Part shown: positions 63,328 to 64,000 of the stretch, one piece after another | How positions within the stretch are numbered: the first letter of the stretch is position 1 | Layout: every line of letters starts with the position of its first letter | Source of the DNA: Mucilaginibacter sp. UR6-11 | GTDB taxonomy: Bacteria; Bacteroidota; Bacteroidia; Sphingobacteriales; Sphingobacteriaceae | NCBI RefSeq assembly: GCF_020880695.1 | Contig: NZ_JAJIWO010000003.1 | Location: 1-64,000 of the forward strand | Reading direction: 5' to 3' | Length of the DNA stretch: 64,000 nucleotides | The notes under the pieces: model-generated | What the model was told of the DNA's origin: nothing | Databases searched by the model: none | What the model saw: the letters and a program-made list of their open reading frames with translations, nothing else | Translations under genes and position numbers: made by a program

Positions 63328-64000
63328 TTATGCCTGGCCTATGCCATGGCAGCTTTTGTATTTTTTGCCGCTACCACAAGGGCAGGGATCATTTCTGCCT
63401 ATTTTTTGCTCAACGCGTACCGGCATTGGTTTTTGCTGCTCGCGGGTGTCGCCAAAATCAGGTAAGCCGCTGCCACTGTCGCCAACCAGTTCCGGTTTTG
63501 AGGTGCGCATTTTTTTCATATCTGTTTTTGGCTGAGGGCGGGCCTCCTGTACTTCATCAGGCGCCTGCTGTGCAGCAATACCACCTCTGAACAAGAAACT
63601 CACAATCTCTTTATTAACCGTAGCCAGCATAGCGCGGAACAGGTTAAACGCCTCAAACTTATAAACCAATAACGGGTCTTTTTGTTCGTATACCGCGTTT
63701 TGTACCGATTGCTTTAACTCGTCCATTTCACGCAGGTGTTCTTTCCACGCATCGTCAATTAAAGCAAGCGTAACATTTTTCTCAAACGATTTTACCACTT
63801 CCAACCCATTATTCTCTACCGCTTTTTTAAGCGGAACAGCTACCTGTAAAGCGTGTACGCCATCAGTAAACGGAACAATGATGTTTTCGATAATATTACC
63901 ACGGGTATTATAAACGTCTTTTAAAACAGGGGCCGCCTGCTGGCTTATGGCTTCTGATTTACGTTTGTAAAACTCGGTAACTTCGGCAAAGGTCTTATCA
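63328..64000 (-). CDS. secA: Preprotein translocase subunit SecA, C-terminal part (cut by window)
   Basis: The frame runs off the right edge; the visible 223 residues are the C-terminus. They include the helical wing/scaffold region ([50 protein letters not shown]) and a Pro/Gln-rich linker. The SecC zinc-binding tail ([19 protein letters not shown]) binds SecB and ribosomes in other bacteria. SecA is the ATPase that drives export through SecYEG. The TTG at 63804 is internal, not the start, since coherent SecA sequence continues upstream to the window end. Confidence 0.95.
   Translation of the reverse strand, partial: DKTFAEVTEFYKRKSEAISQQAAPVLKDVYNTRGNIIENIIVPFTDGVHALQVAVPLKKAVENNGLEVVKSFEKNVTLALIDDAWKEHLREMDELKQSVQNAVYEQKDPLLVYKFEAFNLFRAMLATVNKEIVSFLFRGGIAAQQAPDEVQEARPQPKTDMKKMRTSKPELVGDSGSGLPDFGDTREQQKPMPVRVEQKIGRNDPCPCGSGKKYKSCHGIGQA

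Overview
The window comes from a member of the Bacteroidota, most likely the Sphingobacteriaceae (Mucilaginibacter/Pedobacter-like). Support: three giant secreted proteins, two or three with type IX secretion (T9SS) C-terminal sorting domains; several promoters fitting the Bacteroidota consensus TTG-N20/21-TAnnTTTG; few Shine-Dalgarno sites ahead of genes; a DnaG primase without zinc ligands; and family-typical genes (PIG-L deacetylase with signal peptide, DUF4136 and FKBP lipoproteins, Tricorn-like S41 peptidase, SecA with a SecC tail). No tRNA, rRNA, insertion sequence, prophage or CRISPR array was seen. It reads as ordinary chromosomal backbone with one secretome island.

Layout. 1-2.2 kb: tail of an upstream gene, then a minus-strand operon of two small membrane proteins and a sodium:solute symporter. 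2.2-9.6 kb: a PIG-L deacetylase divergent from a TetR-TolC-HlyD-MFS efflux operon with palindromic operators at the tetR promoter. 9.8-11 kb: nicotinamide riboside salvage (PnuC plus NadR-like kinase), then a structured intergenic element. 11.4-13.9 kb: ECF sigma factor, membrane anti-sigma-like protein and secreted DUF4097-like protein, overlapping. 14-17 kb: RlmI-like methyltransferase and HtrA/DegP protease. 17-23.4 kb: DapF, SNF2 helicase, TIGR01777 epimerase, a 10-bp-periodic repeat, photolyase. 23.4-26.2 kb: two FKBP isomerase lipoproteins, a MarR regulator and a small outer-membrane protein. 26.3-41.2 kb: secretome island with a subtilisin-like protease divergent from two paralogous giant surface proteins, one carrying seven ~116-residue repeats. 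41.3-46 kb: DUF4136 lipoprotein, a phosphoserine-phosphatase/truncated-SerA fusion, UspA, and two tandem esterases. 46-49.6 kb: prfB with a +1 programmed frameshift, a hypothetical gene, and pgi. 49.7-54.2 kb: a minus-strand dnaG-yraN-two glutaminyl cyclotransferase cluster. 54.2-60.6 kb: palindrome-rich spacer, a lipoprotein, asnS, a ~420-bp inverted-repeat element, and a Tricorn-like protease. 60.7-64 kb: secreted hypothetical protein, M20 amidohydrolase, SPOR protein, and the 3' end of secA, cut by the window edge.

Themes. Tandem paralogue pairs recur (FKBPs, giant T9SS proteins, esterases, cyclotransferases). The intergenic DNA is unusually structured: a decamer array, a 32-bp perfect palindrome with a GGATCA cluster, nested inverted repeats, and two promoters whose spacers hold inverted repeats. 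The observations I would check first are the SerB/SerA fusion lacking the NAD domain, the inverted-repeat element at 56755-57177 whose two hairpins keep pairing despite sequence differences, the prfB frameshift site in a lineage that rarely uses Shine-Dalgarno pairing, and the repeat architecture of the 2143-residue surface protein.
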